Shown here in pieces: positions 11,101 through 21,184 of a stretch of DNA of 64,000 nucleotides. The stretch is from Angiostrongylus vasorum. Its lineage: Eukaryota > Nematoda > Chromadorea > Rhabditida > Metastrongylidae. Both the position numbers and the translations under genes were made by a program. Numbering within the stretch: position 1 is the first letter of the stretch; the number at the start of each line of letters is the position of its first letter. The stretch is taken from the NCBI GenBank assembly GCA_018806985.1, contig JADANN010000247.1, positions 62,001-126,000 on the forward strand, given 5' to 3'. The notes under the pieces were generated by a model, which ran no database searches, was not told the DNA's origin, and saw only the letters and a program-made list of their open reading frames with translations.

Positions 11101-14100
11101 AGCTAACGCATTCACCACTACACCATGCAGGTCCTTCGTTTCTCCAGTGCCATCAGCAGTCACCTGTCAACGGAGTTGATCTGGAGTATTGATCTTAAAT
11201 GAGTGGAATGATGTGCTTTCCAGAACAATCTCTTTTGACGGGTGATTGCTGGTGGAACTGGTAGATAGAAAACTAGTTGAAAAAAGCCGAAACGAAGGAT
11301 CCGCATGGTGTGATGGTGAACGCGTAAACTCCAGGAAAGGGTAATAGCGTGTTCGATCCGCACCGCAGACACCTACGGTCCAGAGTTTTGCAAATATCTC
11401 AGCATCATTGTGGTTACATTGCAGCTTGTTTCTAGATGCAGGAGCAAACGTGGATCATGGTGGTGTAAGATCTGACGTTACACGTAGTGAATACTATCCG
11501 CCTTTTATTTTCAGGTGTTGTCACTAACTTGAGATAATCTCGTATTTCGACGTAAGATCTTTAAATTTTGTATAAATCTTTTCGATTTAGGCCAAAACCA
11601 CCTCCACCACAACGAGAACCCGAGTACAACAATTTGTTGGCCGAAATTGAGGAATACGATGATTTTTTGGTAATCACGTTTGCAAAACTAGGTTGATCAA
11701 GAAGAGCTTTTTCTAGTTTTGGCTCAGATTTCTTTTGTACCTTCTAACCCAAGTGACAGCGCGTGTGTAGCGCCAGTGGTTAGAGGTGCGCTGCAATGCA
11801 CATGTGGTCTTTGTTTCAATGACGCGCATGGAGTTCATCAAGCCTTCCTACTCTCCGGAGTGGGCAAATTTGTACCAGATTTGTCTAGGGAGGATTGAAG
11901 CAATGATGTGATATATCAGTAAGCCTCAGCGAGTCATTGTATGGGACAGTTATGCATTCAATCACCTTTAACGATGCTCAAGGAAGTCGAATGCATAGCG
12001 GATTCCTCAGCGATTGACTAATGCCGAAGGCTCTATTCCTTCTTTTATACTAATATAAGCGGCAACCTTTTTTCTTAGCGGGTATAGGCATTTTTAAGAT
12101 TTACCTTCCGAATAGTACAAAACAAGTCGTAATTTCTCTTAGTTTACTACACACTGAAGTAATCATCTGGCGCTAACTCGTCTACCATTCCCAGTCCAAG
12201 AATCTATGGCGTCCTCTGACAAGGAAGTTCGATGAATGTAAAATGTTGAGGGAAGTCCAAGCGTAATTCCAGTGAAGTGCGTATATAGTGCACTCGTTTG
12301 AGGCCCCTTAAAGGGGGAACACATGGTCGTTGATTCATTCACGTGTTCCAGGCAAAACAAACCTATGCCATGGAAAATTGGCAAGGAACTGGAGATGTTG
12401 AAAGCCGAGCTGAACGGGAAATTCAAAAGAAAAAAAAGTGCTATTGTATTGTTAGCGAAACATAGAATAATTCACTTTCCATTTACTAAGTAGATAATTC
12501 GCTGGTCGAAGCCATCTACTATGCAACAAGTTAGATGATGTCGGACAAATGAAAGGTGTCTTTACAGTGTCACAGAATCTTCAGACCAACCCAGTCATAT
12601 AGTCCCACATTGGATATTTACTAAACAGGCATAATAAGTCATTTACTTTTTTATTTAGGAGGAAGAACGTTTGTACCGCTCTCGCTATCCGCAAGCTTCA
12701 CTTCCGAATCCTTATCGAGACCTACCACCCGGTCAACTTCCATCAGCTGGCGCCTATTCTGTACTCGTCGCTTATACATAATATTTGATTTTTTCAACAG
12801 CCATTTCTTCATAAAACAAGATTTCTTAACCTTTTGGTCAAAAATCCTATGTTAAGGCTGTGAATAGTGTCGGAATACCACCACCAGTACGAACTCCTAC
12901 TCAAACCGAGAGCAAAAAATTATCCCCACCACCTTGTGAGCTTCACTTACTTGCGCTTTATGATTTCTTATCGTTATTTCAAGCTATCGCACTACCACTT
13001 GAATCCAATATTTCTGTCGTTTTTATTTTTCGATCAAGGAAGAGTTACAGAAACAGTAACAGTTTGAATGAAAGGAGGATTGATTATTGATTGATAATTT
13101 CGCATAATATCTGACTGCTTTCTAAGGGCTGCTATCGTCACCCACTCAACAATCCAATTCCCCACTGGACTATCCGAACTCATCAAATCAGAATCCGGTT
13201 CTCAGTCTCTTCAATTTGTTCTCTTTTCCTCATGCAGTTAGTGTCCTGCAATAGATTACTTTATTACTAATCTTATTACTTTTACTATTATAGCAACCTG
13301 CTGCCGCAAATAAAACGCTGACGTCGATGGAAAAAAAAACAAAAGTGATAAGAAATGCTTTGTCGTTTCAGCATGCACTGGCAGCACCACAAGTCAGTTT
13401 CGATGATAAAGCACTGGATACTACGACCATTCAAGCACCGGTGGGTTTTTTTCCTTTTGAAATAATCAACAGTTTGCAATCCAATCTATAATAATCCATA
13501 TCTAACGTCCATGAAAAAAAGTAGCAAGAATAATTTTAGCAGAGGCATTTTTCCCTCTTTAAAACACCTCCGAGAGAAAAATAAATGAAATTGTGGTTAA
13601 AAACAAATGCATTCCTTCCCTTGTTCAACTGTAGTGTTGATGGAAAGGATTCGAATTTTCTGAGTAGTTTCTTTGAGACATGCTAGCAGAGAAGGCAGTT
13701 TAAAAAAATGCATTAATTACATTTCTTACATTTGTAATTCAGCCACCTCGTCCAAATCCTTATCAACTTGGCATGCTACCTGGGCCGATACAAGGAATTC
13801 CGTTAGTGGACATTCAACAGCAACCATTGGTGAGAGCGTAAGAAGTTTTTTTTCTCGCTTCTTTTGTAGTGGGTTTTCTGAAGAGGTCTGCAACTGAAAG
13901 CAAAAATCCATCCATAATCTCAGTATTCTTTCTTCTGTTTGTACTGTACTTTTGTTTTTATGTTCTGAAACGTTGATTTTTTTCATTAGATGACATAGAG
14001 CAGATTAGGTGACAGCCATAAATCATATTTTTACGGTTATTATAAATAAGGTAGTCATTAGTTCATACGTGCATTCAATACGTAATCCCACCAAAGCCTC

Positions 14101-17100
14101 AATGGAAAGCGACAAACATGTCATTGTTTATTTTATTAGATGTACTGTAAGGAACCGACGTAGAAGAATTATACAACACTTAGCTGACGTCAAACGGGAC
14201 AGAACACACTAATGTATTGGCTCAAGGAGCCGACTGTAAAGCAGTAACACCACATTTTGCCAAAATCGGAGGCAAAAAACTTTTTTAAAAAAAGGTTTAA
14301 GACTTGTGCAACCTTAAAGTACCCTGCAAAATCACCTGTATCACCTGCGTTTCTGTAGAACGTCGATTGACTCCATAAAGTGCCGATTAACCTTCCATTT
14401 CTCCCTTTCGCGTGGAAAAGTAACCCACTAGGTTCTGATCGATCTAGAAAGTATTTGGACATCAATCATATCCTTATTCTAGGGTTTTCGTGAAAAACTG
14501 TGACCATCGGTTTGGTAGTCTTTTATACATATTACCTGTTCGGATCACCATATCTCCTACAGTTTCGCATATAGGACGGCGTCCTTGTTCATGGCCCGTC
14601 ACCGTAGTTCGGAGCTTCGGATACATTCCCTCACATGGATCATACAGGATGCTCCTAGCATGGTCCTTTCACCTGCGAATTCTACAACGCTGAGCGATCT
14701 TTCACACTGCCTACGTAACTATCAGGTTTATAAGACATGTGGATAGGCAAGAAGGATCGTAGGGTCGAAAAGGTGGGAGCAGAGTCGGGTGTACTTCTTT
14801 TTCCTGACTACATCACCGATACTCTTAAGTGCTACCCAAGCTGCTCGTTCCTCCCTACTCAACTGTGGAGTTAAGTAGTTCGTCGTGTTCATTTCCCGAA
14901 CTAGATAGGAGAACACGAAGCATTCTGAGATAATAATGCTGTTGAGCATGAATGGGTTATACTCAAACAACCCTTTCCTCAAGAACATCATTTTCATGAG
15001 ATTAAGAAGCAGACTAATCCTTCCACAAGCGTTACCAAAACCGCCAAGCATCCCTAGTGCCCAGCTAATGTTTTGTATTATAAGAACGATGTCAAAGGGC
15101 GCGTGTGGCGCAGTAGTCGGAGGCGCCCTGCAACAAACAAGTGGAGTCGATCCCCGCGCCCACGGCCCATCAAACCTTCCATTCCTCCAGGCTCGGTAAA
15201 CTGGTACCAGACTTGTCTGAAAGGATACAGCATTGGCTAGATACATCGGTAGGCCACCGAGAGTTATTGTAAATGACAGATATGCATTCAATCACCTCCA
15301 AACGATGCTTAATGAAGCATAATGCACGGCGCATTCCTCAGGCATTGATCAGCGCCGAAAGCTTTATCCTTTTTATCCTTTTATAAGAACGATGGAATTA
15401 GCAAAGGTGGCATAATTGCCGATCATAGATTTTCACTCCCAAGCTGTCCCATTCGAATGTTTGCATGGCGTTCTCAAAGACGGCGGTAAATAATTTTGGG
15501 GAGATGACATCGCTTTGCCTAACCCCTCTTTCGATGTCGATGTCAATATCGTCGTAGGATGGTGACATCTTTGTTGTAAAATTTTTATATAGCTCACGAA
15601 GAATCTTGGTACACTGAGTAGGGAGTTCCTGGCTGTTCACGGCTTCCACGACTGCTTCTACCTGGACTTAGTCAAAAGCTTTCTTTAAACCAGTGCAACT
15701 GGGACAGAGCCGTCTATTGTACTCTCGCGACACTTCAATGAGTCGTGATATAGTATGGTTGTGGTCCACCGCACTGAATCCTTTTCGAAACGTTGCTTGG
15801 CTACATGGTTGTCAACCAGCCAATATTTTGTCAATAGTGTTGAAGAGGAGTCGAGTGTAAAATTTGCGGACGGGGGAGAGAAAGGAGATTGAACAATATT
15901 TGCCGGCATCGCGAACGTCATCCTCTTGAACAATAACATAGTCCTGCCCGTCTTCCATTGAATAGAAACACTGCATTCTGACACGTAACGAGTGATGAGC
16001 CAAGGCAGTGTGTTTACGAGGACTGGCGGAAGGTTCATCAGGTGTTCAGATGTTATCCTGTGCGGACTTGGTGTTGTTCTATCCTTCAACAGCGAAATGG
16101 CATGCGAAACTGGGGGAGTGGGAAGCGATAGGACGACATATCCATCCTCTTTTATTTCGTATGAGAGCTGCAGTGAATAGTTTCCTCTAGTGTCTTTCTG
16201 GAACCTGTAACTGTTCCGTCTGAAAGTTGTAGTGCAGTAATCTAGGTTTTGTAGTTTGCGAAGCTTCGGTGGGGTTGAGAATTGTTTTTTCGGCCTCTTC
16301 AGCTTCGACCATAACTGCTGCTCTTCTCTCTTTGAGATATTCATTGCCTGTCTGACTTGGCACGTTCGGACGTCAATTGGCAGCGCCTGCAGCTTGTGAA
16401 CACTTGCGTATTCGATTGTTTATGGAGGCAGACGTTTTTTGGTGACTTTCTAACTCTCACTTTTCATAGCCCTAACGTGATAATTTTGTATGGTCCTATC
16501 GTGTTACTCGTCATTGTCAATTATGGCATCTTCTCTCACCTAATTCTTGGAATAAATCCCAGTTTATTGCAGTTTCGAGACTTCTTTTTTGTTGAACTCG
16601 GAAGCATTCTCCCTTTTCGCGAGGTGTCGAGCCTTCCACGATGGAGACTAATTATGTGTAGAATTTTGGGACAACAGCGATATCGGTTTGGCAGAACCTT
16701 CTATTTGATATAATGTGGCCTGCTTTCTTACGGTACTCTCCATCGGGAGAAACACATGTCAAACCTTGAGAGAGTGGGGCTTCTACAAGTGCAAATTACC
16801 AAGGATAATCTTGATCGTCATGGTTAACTCATACATTCGCTCACATCGCTCGTTTCATCCTGACCTATAGATCTCAATGTTACGTTCTTCAGACGTTTTT
16901 CTGGGTCCAATATTAGCGTTAAAATCTCCAGTTGACCTCAGCGAATGTGCGGTCTTCTCTGTAGAACTTCTACAAGTCCACATAAAACGCTTCAACTTCA
17001 TCTTTGTCATTGCTTGATGTCGGTACGTTGACGACGATGATTGTCAAAACCGGTACTGATCCACTTTTCTTCGACCGTAAACGTCTAATTTGGGTTGCTA

Positions 17101-18198
17101 GTTGTTCGAATGAATCGATGTTCACGGTCAAAGTCATGATGACGAGAACGCTGACGCCGTCGAATTCTCTACTGTTACATGTTCTGAGGAACCGTTCTTC
17201 TCCGTTGTTATAGAAGGCTATGAATGGTGACATCTTCTCTTCTCAGCCAGTCTGATGACATTGTACGTTATCATTTCTTCTATCGAGGACTCATGTGCAA
17301 GTCAGCCAGCATTGTACGTACAGATCGTCACCTTACTCTGACATTTATGCAGCGTGGAATGGCTCTGAGATTTTAGCAGCCTCTTCGAACTCGTTGTGCC
17401 CAGCGCTACAGTATCGGTGGCTTTTTTGGGATGGCAGCAATGAGACCCACTTATTTTACTGTGTTTAGCGTTTGATACCTACGTACAGTTTGCTGAGATC
17501 TTAACGTGGGGCCAGGGTACACTGAAGCGGAGCATGCCAACTTCTCTCAGAGTAGATGAGGAGCTTATTTGTTGGAGGCGACTCCTAATCGCCTCCCTAT
17601 ATAGTTCCAAGTCATTTGCTTGCAAGCTTTTAGCCACATTAACTCGTAGAATACAATCTACATAGACGAGAACACATCCACGCATGCGTGAACGAATGCG
17701 TCCTCGTAAACAGAGAAGATGTGTACCAAATCGGAGCGGAAGAAATAAGGAGTCCATCCTCTGGATCCATCTATTTCTCAGAAAAAACAAAGGTGGCACC
17801 TTCTCAGCGATTAACCCCCCTCTCCTATATAACCTAGGGACTCGCCAGATTGCTTCGCGACTAACCGGTTTGAGATCCCTCTATGAGGGAGATCCGTGGG
17901 CCATACAAAGTACACATGGTAACTGGTTCTACCACACACCCCAGAATAAAAAACAAAGCCAACTCCATACCGAATTGATATATTGGTAAGACCTATGCTA
18001 GGCATTGCATGAAGCAAATGAATTCAATCACAGCTAAGAAGCTACGAATGAAGTCGAATGTAGGGCTCATCCACAAGGAAGCGAGATGGACTAGTTTTCT
18101 TTCTGTTCTACGGCGTTACAATTTTTTTCCACTTTCAGAGTTTTCCTCAACTGGACAGTCCACTTGTGCTGACACCGTTGTTCAGGCATGGCAAGTAA
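8169..18198 (+). CDS. Secreted Pro/Gln-rich protein, 12 exons, 415 residues, not recognised
   Basis: Exons: 8169-8388, 8727-8863, 9459-9554, 10243-10377, 10458-10492, 11591-11669, 12659-12760, 12857-12935, 13127-13197, 13294-13440, 13743-13829, 18139-18198. All introns are GT-AG, phases match throughout, and the total is 1,248 nt including the stop. The protein starts MLLLFLIIPLSLPQ, a signal peptide, so it is probably secreted. The rest is low-complexity. Two related GIYAVNPMVELPP / AYSAVNSVGIPPP segments sit near residues 100 and 260. An acidic DDAADDD lies at the start of exon 4, a charged VERQRARHREIK at exon 5, a PKPPPPQREPEYNN segment at exon 6, and PPRPNPYQLGML in exon 11. It ends TPLFRHGK. 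No catalytic domain is visible; a cuticle or matrix role is only a guess. Introns 3, 5, 6 and 11 carry SINEs or an RTE. The weakest points are the donors of exons 5 and 7 (GTACTA, GTACTC). Confidence 0.75.
9590..9965 (-). mobile_element. SINE C in intron 3 of gene 1
   Basis: On the minus strand it begins at the tRNA-like head GGAGAGCGTAGGGCAGTGGT (9965 downwards) and reads toward 9590. The downstream body resembles the copies at 40.1-40.5 and 49.7-49.96 kb. The intron boundaries of gene 1 lie outside it. Confidence 0.6.
10015..10195. mobile_element. SINE B, rearranged type, in intron 3 of gene 1
   Basis: The left part (ACAACGATAGTGAGATATTC, then GCAAAACTTGGA) is family body in minus orientation. 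The right part (ACCTTGCCGCGAAAAATTAT, then AATAGGCAGCAAATAAAA) is family tail in plus orientation. The same body/tail inversion is seen at 23.0-23.25 and 41.74-41.94 kb. Confidence 0.6.
10968..11175 (-). mobile_element. SINE B in intron 5 of gene 1
   Basis: Minus-strand copy. The head lies at GGACCTGCATGGTGTAGTGG (reading down from about 11135), followed by TCCGGAGTTTTGCAAACATC and a tail at CTTTGCCGTAAAAAAACTGT. It lies tail-out, head-to-head with the plus copy at 11.2-11.44 kb. The DNA to its left (10633-10960) has an unusually GC-rich stretch that I could not assign. Confidence 0.65.
11225..11440 (+). mobile_element. SINE B in intron 5 of gene 1
   Basis: The plus copy starts near TTGACGGGTGATTGCTGGTG, carries GAAGGATCCGCATGGTGTGA (A-box side) and GTGTTCGATCCGCACCGCAG (B-box side), and ends with CAAATATCTCAGCATCATTG. 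It pairs as an inverted repeat with the copy at 10.97-11.17 kb. Confidence 0.7.
11757..12045 (+). mobile_element. SINE A in intron 6 of gene 1
   Basis: The head GCGTGTGTAGCGCCAGTGGT and body segments (ACCAGATTTGTCTAGGGAGG, then ACGATGCTCAAGGAAGTCGA) identify the family. It is more diverged than the copies at 15.1 and 62.6 kb, so probably older. No clear target-site duplication. Confidence 0.75.
12046..12658. other. Rest of intron 6 of gene 1
   Basis: Minus-strand ORF 12163-12426 falls inside the intron and has no supporting splice sites. Nothing else recognised. Confidence 0.4.
15092..15380 (+). mobile_element. SINE A inserted into the RTE, with 14-bp target-site duplication
   Basis: TTATAAGAACGATG occurs at 15078-15091 and again at 15381-15394, exactly bounding the SINE. 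The head GGGCGCG (15097-15103) pairs perfectly with CGCGCCC (15155-15161), leaving a 65-nt tRNA-like unit with A and B boxes but no full anticodon arm. Removing the SINE and one duplication rejoins the RTE around its FADD-IVLI region. This is direct evidence that the SINE moved after the RTE landed. Confidence 0.92.
15398..16344 (-). pseudogene. RTE reverse transcriptase fragment
   Basis: Two overlapping open stretches give recognisable RT blocks. 16344-15685 carries RTTPSPHRITSEHLMNLPPV, then a motif like TRYVSECSVSIQWKTGRT. 15649-15398 carries ERGVRQSDVISPKLFTAVFE and ends RQLCHLC. The catalytic FADD that should follow HLR is lost at the SINE insertion point. Further frameshifts lie near 15.7 and 15.9 kb. 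Confidence 0.8.
16970..17233 (-). pseudogene. RTE endonuclease (APE-type) fragment
   Basis: An 87-codon stretch includes EFDGVSVLVIMTLTVNIDSF and VPVLTIIVVNVPTSSNDKDE, matching the central part of an APE-like endonuclease (strand and loop before the GDFN motif). A weaker equivalent lies at 55.96-56.1 kb in the other RTE. The catalytic GDFNA and SDH blocks are not intact. Confidence 0.65.
17985..18085 (+). mobile_element. SINE A fragment
   Basis: ATATTGGTAAGACCTATGCT, AATGAATTCAATCACAGCTA and GAATGAAGTCGAATG follow the order of the SINE A 3' half. It is very short and diverged, and lies just upstream of the last exon of gene 1. Confidence 0.5.
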
Positions 18199-18401
18199 TT
18201 AATGTGGTTAGTATGTGAGATATAATAGTCTTCGCCAAATTGACTGCATGGTAGTGTTTGTTATGTAAAACAATTTCAGCGTACACACATAACGCGACTG
18301 ACTAAGCTTAACTGGTGTTGAGTCGAATGCGAGTGATCTGTTGATAATTTTGCATTATACAGTACTTCATGTTTCCAGTGACAAGGTTTAGTTGTTAACT
18401 A

Positions 18402-18407
18402 TTTATT
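18402..18407 (-). terminator. Polyadenylation signal AATAAA of the minus-strand gene
   Basis: On the minus strand AATAAA starts about 11 bases after the TAA stop at 18419-18421. This position suits a nematode 3' UTR and supports a real terminal exon. Confidence 0.5.
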
Positions 18408-18418
18408 TCAATTAGTAT

Positions 18419-19930
18419 TTATCTATCGAAATTACTTGCTTGCTTGCTCTTTGTGTGTCTAACCAGAAATCCAACGTCATAGTGAATGGTAATCTGACTG
18501 TGAGTTTCCTTTTGGTCTTGAATGTATCCGCTCATTTGTTTTCCTTTTTCAAATTTCACTTCTGAATAAACAAGTTTCCTTGAAGTCAGATGAGTTTTTC
18601 TTTCACACTCCATTTTCAGAAACTGATACTGATTCCCTTTAAAGAGGAACATATTCGATTCCATAATTGAAGCAATGAAGTTTTCGAACAAGTTACTCCA
18701 AAATACTCGTAAACTCAACAGATTTCCAAATATAGCACTTTATCTATTAAATATCTATTAACTGCCTATTTAGCTACTCACTTTTTTTCTTGTACAGTAG
18801 GAAAAAAACCTAAAAGGTAGTCAATTATATAACTACCTTTGGCACCAAGTTCTTAGAAAAGCTACCGAAGAAAGTACGCTCTATTAAATAGTTCTCCTAT
18901 TGTCGTCGACACACTCGCTCCCATTTAGAAATGCTTTATCACACCCACATCCACACATTCACATCCATCTTCATACTCACTTCAGTAAGAAACAGTATAA
19001 ATCGACCCTACTTGAAGACAACGAAGAGTCTTCTGCACGAGTTAGTTCTTCTTTGCAAAAAAGTAAAAGCCAGCATTTGTTAAGTAAATAATTATCCCTA
19101 TTTAAAGCCACTGTTGTTCATGTAGCAGTAAGATTAGTCTAACCAGGAACAACGTGCTTACAGTTCCTACTTGAATCATCTCGCTTATCCATAGATTACC
19201 TGAAGAACATTAGGAATGAATTATGTTGTCCAGAGGGAAAGTGTTGAGGAAAGTCGGTGAAGGGAAAAGAGACTATTTTTAGAAAAAACAGAAGTGCGAT
19301 TAGCACTTCCGTTTGCTTAAGGATGTATCAACATCGGAGAGATCATCCACTTTTCATTTCTATCTTTCTGCCATAATCCTAACCGTATGCAGTCTTCACC
19401 TTTTGAAAACTCAGTTAAACCAGGATTTATTGTTCCTGAGTGGTGATGTGCTGGTTCTATTTAGCATTTCGTTCATAGAAATCTTCTAACTTAAACACAA
19501 GTTTGTGTTCGCAAGTATGAGCCAAATATGAAGCGTATATGCTCATAACGGATTCCGCACATTTTATTGCATCTCTGCATCTTGTACGCAACTGAGCTGT
19601 TGAGAACATCTTCAGTGCTTATTGAATGAGTCACTTTGACTTGTACTACTTTTGTTGTTAACCCTAAAAACATAACAACAATTGAAGGAAACATTTAGGG
19701 ACGTAGTGTGGGAACGTTCATATTAGCAGGATTGATATTCTTACTTGATTGTCGGCACTTGAATAAAACGGCTTCTTCATAGGAAATGGTCTAGTCCGTT
19801 GAACAATTTCGAAACGGTTGATAATTTTCTCCTGGATTTTGGAGGTAGAAGTGCTAGGGCTATCCCAAGTAGGCCCCAATATGAATTCTTTGGCCTTCAT
19901 GAATAGGATAGAAGGTTTGCCATTTTGCGA
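18419..19930 (-). CDS. 3' end of an unrecognised minus-strand gene, two exons
   Basis: Exon 19930-19745 is 62 codons, phase 0 to 0. It has acceptor CTATCTAG and donor CAA/GTAAGA, and encodes residues such as AKEFILGPTWDSPSTSTSK and RFEIVQRTRPFPMKKPFYSS. The terminal exon 18622-18419 has acceptor GTATCAG, is phase 0, and runs from FLKMECERKTHLTSRK through SGYIQDQKETHSQITIHYDV to a TAA, followed by an AATAAA. Both exons are fully open and their phases agree. The gene faces gene 1 tail to tail, 221 bp apart. Upstream exons are not identified. I do not recognise the family. The terminal exon could also be spliced at 18464 (CTG/GTTAGA) to a further exon. Confidence 0.5.
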
Positions 19931-19970
19931 CTAGATAGTACAAGGATAACAATGATTTTTTGATATTGGT

Positions 19971-20306
19971 TCACTGGGCTTTATGATGAAGATGAAGATC
20001 TCCAGATGAAGAAGAGCTATTTTTAATTATTAAAAAAAAGCTCCCTTTATTTAATGCAGTTCGACACCAAGAAACAACGGCACGTGCGTTGATAATAAAC
20101 GGTAAATCACTGAGCGAAGTGGAAAGAATGCGGAATGTGTAATTGCAATCAAAGTTTTTACTTTGACGGCTTTCTTCTTGTGACGAAAAAGTCATGTCGT
20201 CACGTTTTTGCAATAGTTTTTGCAAATATTGTTCTTTTTGTTGTTGTGATAAAAAGAAGATAAAGCTCTCAGAGTTGATCAATGCGTCGTGCACCGACTT
20301 CATCAA
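19971..20306 (-). other. Possible further exon or SINE-derived ORF
   Basis: A 112-codon minus-strand open stretch has a protein-like middle (LQKLLQKRDDMTFSSQEESR, then FRILSTSLSDLPFIINARAV). Its start lies inside a decayed SINE A, so the ATG is not credible. No donor in the right phase for the exon at 19930 was found. It could be an upstream exon in another arrangement, or chance. Confidence 0.25.
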
Positions 20307-20530
20307 GCATTGCTAGAAATGAGTGAACGCATATCTGGTCTATACAATGGCTTGCGGTGTGCTAGCGATGTATTAATTCACTGCTGCTATCTGTAAAATT
20401 AGGTCTGGCACCAATTTACCAGTCCAGCCGGGAGAATGGATTGCTTGGTGAGCACGGGAAGCATGATCAAACCAAAGATTACGTGTGTATTACAGGGTAG
20501 TTCTAACCACTGGGCTACACACTCTCTCCG
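20268..20530 (-). mobile_element. SINE A, decayed copy
   Basis: AGCTCTCAGAGTTGATCAAT, CCGACTTCATCAAGCATTGC and GGTCTATACAATGGCTTGCG follow the reverse complement of the SINE A 3' half. The remaining head (ACCAGTCCAGCCGGGAGAAT and onward) is diverged. Confidence 0.55.
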
Positions 20531-20670
20531 TTATTCGAATTTCCTTAATATGTCCTAAGCCCTTCTCCTCCGTACACACGTTTTTTTTTCAAATCAATTA
20601 TTCTTTGTGTAAGAAAATATTCATAAGGCACACAATGTTCGGAAAGAACGACAGAAAACTTTTAACTCAA

Positions 20671-21175
20671 TCATAGAAAAACCACACTATGAACTATGTA
20701 TCTCTTAACAACTCGAAAGACCGCCTTTCTATAAATCTCGACATAAATAGTCGATATATCTATATATACATATTCTTGCGAGCAGCCATTGTTGAGTTGA
20801 TGCGAGATTGTTATAAGTTGCCTTTGTTGTTGTTCCTTCTGTTCTTGGATAGCTGACGCTTCGGAGACTTCCCCTTTTTCGGAGCCTGGACGTATCATAT
20901 ATAACAATAGCCTTATACTTCGACGAAAAATTCGTTGTACTAATGAGGATCTAACATGTAAATGAACTCCATTTAGTCCAAAAACTACTGACCTTACTGC
21001 TGCAACTGGTGCACCCTGTATTGTTCACGTGCGATGACGAGTGAAACCCCCCTAGGTCTGAAATCAGTTTGAAATAAGGCGACAGGTCATGTATGATAGT
21101 GCGGCATTCTTTTTTACGATACACCTTTGAACTTTTGAAATTTATATAAAACACCTCAAGGGTGTTACGCGTTGG
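20671..21175 (-). mobile_element. PLE family 2, second fragment
   Basis: On the minus strand this shows the same order as the copies at 4.0 and 22.2 kb. The sequence before the hammerhead-like segment is there (near 21.0-21.15 kb, compare 22.2-22.4 kb), then the hammerhead-like segment at 20.85-20.89, a CAA-rich run and CTCGCATCAACTCAACAATG. It is diverged from the long inverted pair, so it is a separate insertion. Minus ORF 20907-20671 (RPGSEKGEVSEASAIQEQKE) spans the motif in frame. Confidence 0.65.
20848..20888 (-). ncRNA. Hammerhead-like motif, mutated core
   Basis: Minus strand: GGCTCCGAAAAAGGGGAAGT then CTCCGAAGCGTCAGCT. The stem I arms (AGGCT / AGCT) and GCGTCAGCT are recognisable, but CUGANGA has become CCGAAAA and GAAAC has become GAAGC. 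Not expected to cleave. Confidence 0.4.
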
Positions 21176-21184
21176 TATTTTTAA

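Larger units (their letters stand above)
14310..17960 (-). mobile_element. RTE-type LINE, near full-length but dead, in the last intron of gene 1
   Basis: Read on the minus strand, the order is a 5' region at about 17.96-17.5 kb (GGTTAGTCGCGAAGCAATCT), an apurinic endonuclease domain near 17.23-16.97 kb, then reverse transcriptase at 16.34-15.40 kb and the C-terminal tail at 15.07-14.31 kb. The RT part is split by a SINE A at 15092-15380. Many frameshifts and stops are present. The RTE clade call rests on RT blocks such as RTTPSPHRITSEHLMNLPPV and ERGVRQSDVISPKLFTAVFE and on the APE-RT layout. It sits antisense in the 4.3-kb intron between exons 11 and 12 of gene 1. Confidence 0.8.

Noticed and set aside
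12860..13090. Single-exon ORF of 76 codons starting at 12860
   Set aside because: Only 12857-12935 is exon 8 of gene 1; the donor TT/GTGAGC ends coding there.
19491..19694. Minus ORF with plausible residues (HSISTEDVLNSSVAYKMQRC) as an exon between 19745 and 18622
   Set aside because: With its TTTTTAG acceptor, the phase does not fit the preceding phase-0 donor; joining would read GGT TAA.
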